In this document: in pieces, positions 63,073 to 63,367 of the stretch
Position numbering within the stretch: position 1 is the stretch's first letter
Layout of the letters: the number at the start of each line of letters is the position of its first letter
DNA from: Verrucomicrobiota bacterium
Lineage (GTDB): Bacteria > Verrucomicrobiota > Kiritimatiellia > CAJWTS01
Reading direction: 5' to 3'
Assembly: GCA_027623315.1 (NCBI GenBank)
Contig: JAQBYD010000016.1
Span: 1 to 63,367, forward strand
Length of the DNA stretch: 63,367 bases
Made by a program: the position numbers and the translations under genes
Notes under the pieces: generated by a model
The model's database searches: none
Told to the model about the DNA's origin: nothing
Seen by the model: the letters and a program-made list of their open reading frames with translations, nothing else

Positions 63073-63367
63073 GCCCCAGCCGGCCCGCTCGCGGGGCAGG
63101 CTCTGCGTCTCCGCGCCTCTGCGTGAGGCATCCTCCGTGCCTCCAGCGCAGCGGGTGGTAGAATCCCGGGGATTGCGGCTACAGAAGTACCTCGATCACG
63201 CTAGGCCCAAATCCAGCGAACCTTGTTTCCGAAGCAACTTTATCGCAAGCTTCGTCGCAAGCTTTGTCGATTTCCGGCATGGCTGGGTGAACACGCCGGC
63301 CCCTAATCGTCCTGCCGCGCCCTCCGAAGCGTCGACCTCGCAGAAAGTCTCAATGTCCAATTTTCAA
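63073..63367. other. 3' end of window, no gene seen
   Basis: After a CCCGC/GCGGG hairpin near 63083, this stretch has no supported gene on either strand. It ends with 'ctcaatgtccaattttcaa', an AATTTTCAA word also used in the gap filler at 33.7-33.8 kb. That may be the left edge of another such element cut by the window end. Confidence 0.4.

Overview
The window is a GC-rich bacterial chromosome segment without rRNA, tRNA, insertion sequence, phage or CRISPR. Its best taxonomic clue is the pilus operon at 44.8-53.2 kb. It has the five-gene layout of the Akkermansia Amuc_1102-1098 cluster, which is typical of the PVC superphylum. Together with a giant Asn/Thr/Ser-rich lamin-tail protein and a secreted companion, this suggests a Verrucomicrobiota/Kiritimatiellota-like organism. 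That placement is an inference, not proof.

Layout. 0-3.5 kb: a pseudopilin operon (GspC/PilP-like protein, two E5 prepilins, a PilX-like protein, a small membrane protein, a lipoprotein). 3.5-8.9 kb: beta-CASP nuclease, rhomboid-like pseudoprotease, RecN, a beta-barrel-like protein and an unknown protein. 8.9-14.2 kb: a polarity/signalling module with MglA GTPase, an MglB-like roadblock protein, a helix-hairpin-helix/roadblock fusion and a MshEN-HD-REC-DUF4388 protein. 14.2-16.3 kb: aldo/keto reductase and Mn-type superoxide dismutase, with a textbook terminator. 16.3-20.9 kb: a folate one-carbon block (homocysteine methyltransferase-MTHFR fusion, MTHFR with Cys-rich C-terminal domain, methyl-THF methyltransferase). 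21.5-35.0 kb: a membrane system with two DUF6785-type transporter-like proteins, a 1751-residue FtsX permease carrying a degenerate M28 peptidase domain, a second FtsX permease, two LolD/MacB-type ATPases and a PqqD-like protein. 35.0-44.4 kb (minus strand): a 2.6-thousand-residue mosaic secreted protein and a smaller secreted protein. 44.8-53.2 kb: the PilM/N-O-P-Q-like pilus operon. 53.4-58.8 kb: coaE-rho-tig-clpP-clpX. 58.8-63.1 kb: REP-like palindromes, an NtrC-type regulator, argB, cutA, an exported isoaspartyl methyltransferase and acylphosphatase.

How the genes fit together. The pseudopilin operon, the pilus operon and the MglA/roadblock module plausibly belong to one surface-motility or secretion programme, because MglA/MglB modules set pilus polarity in other bacteria. 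A sigma-54-like site precedes mglA, and a sigma-54 activator lies at 59.2 kb. The best candidate for an undescribed system is the 21.5-35.0 kb membrane cluster. Its internal gaps are filled by inverted low-complexity arms whose repeated word changes from gap to gap. Several proteins across the window look like enzymes that have lost catalytic residues (M28-like, HD-GYP-like, rhomboid-like, and an Fe-S-less AKR tail).
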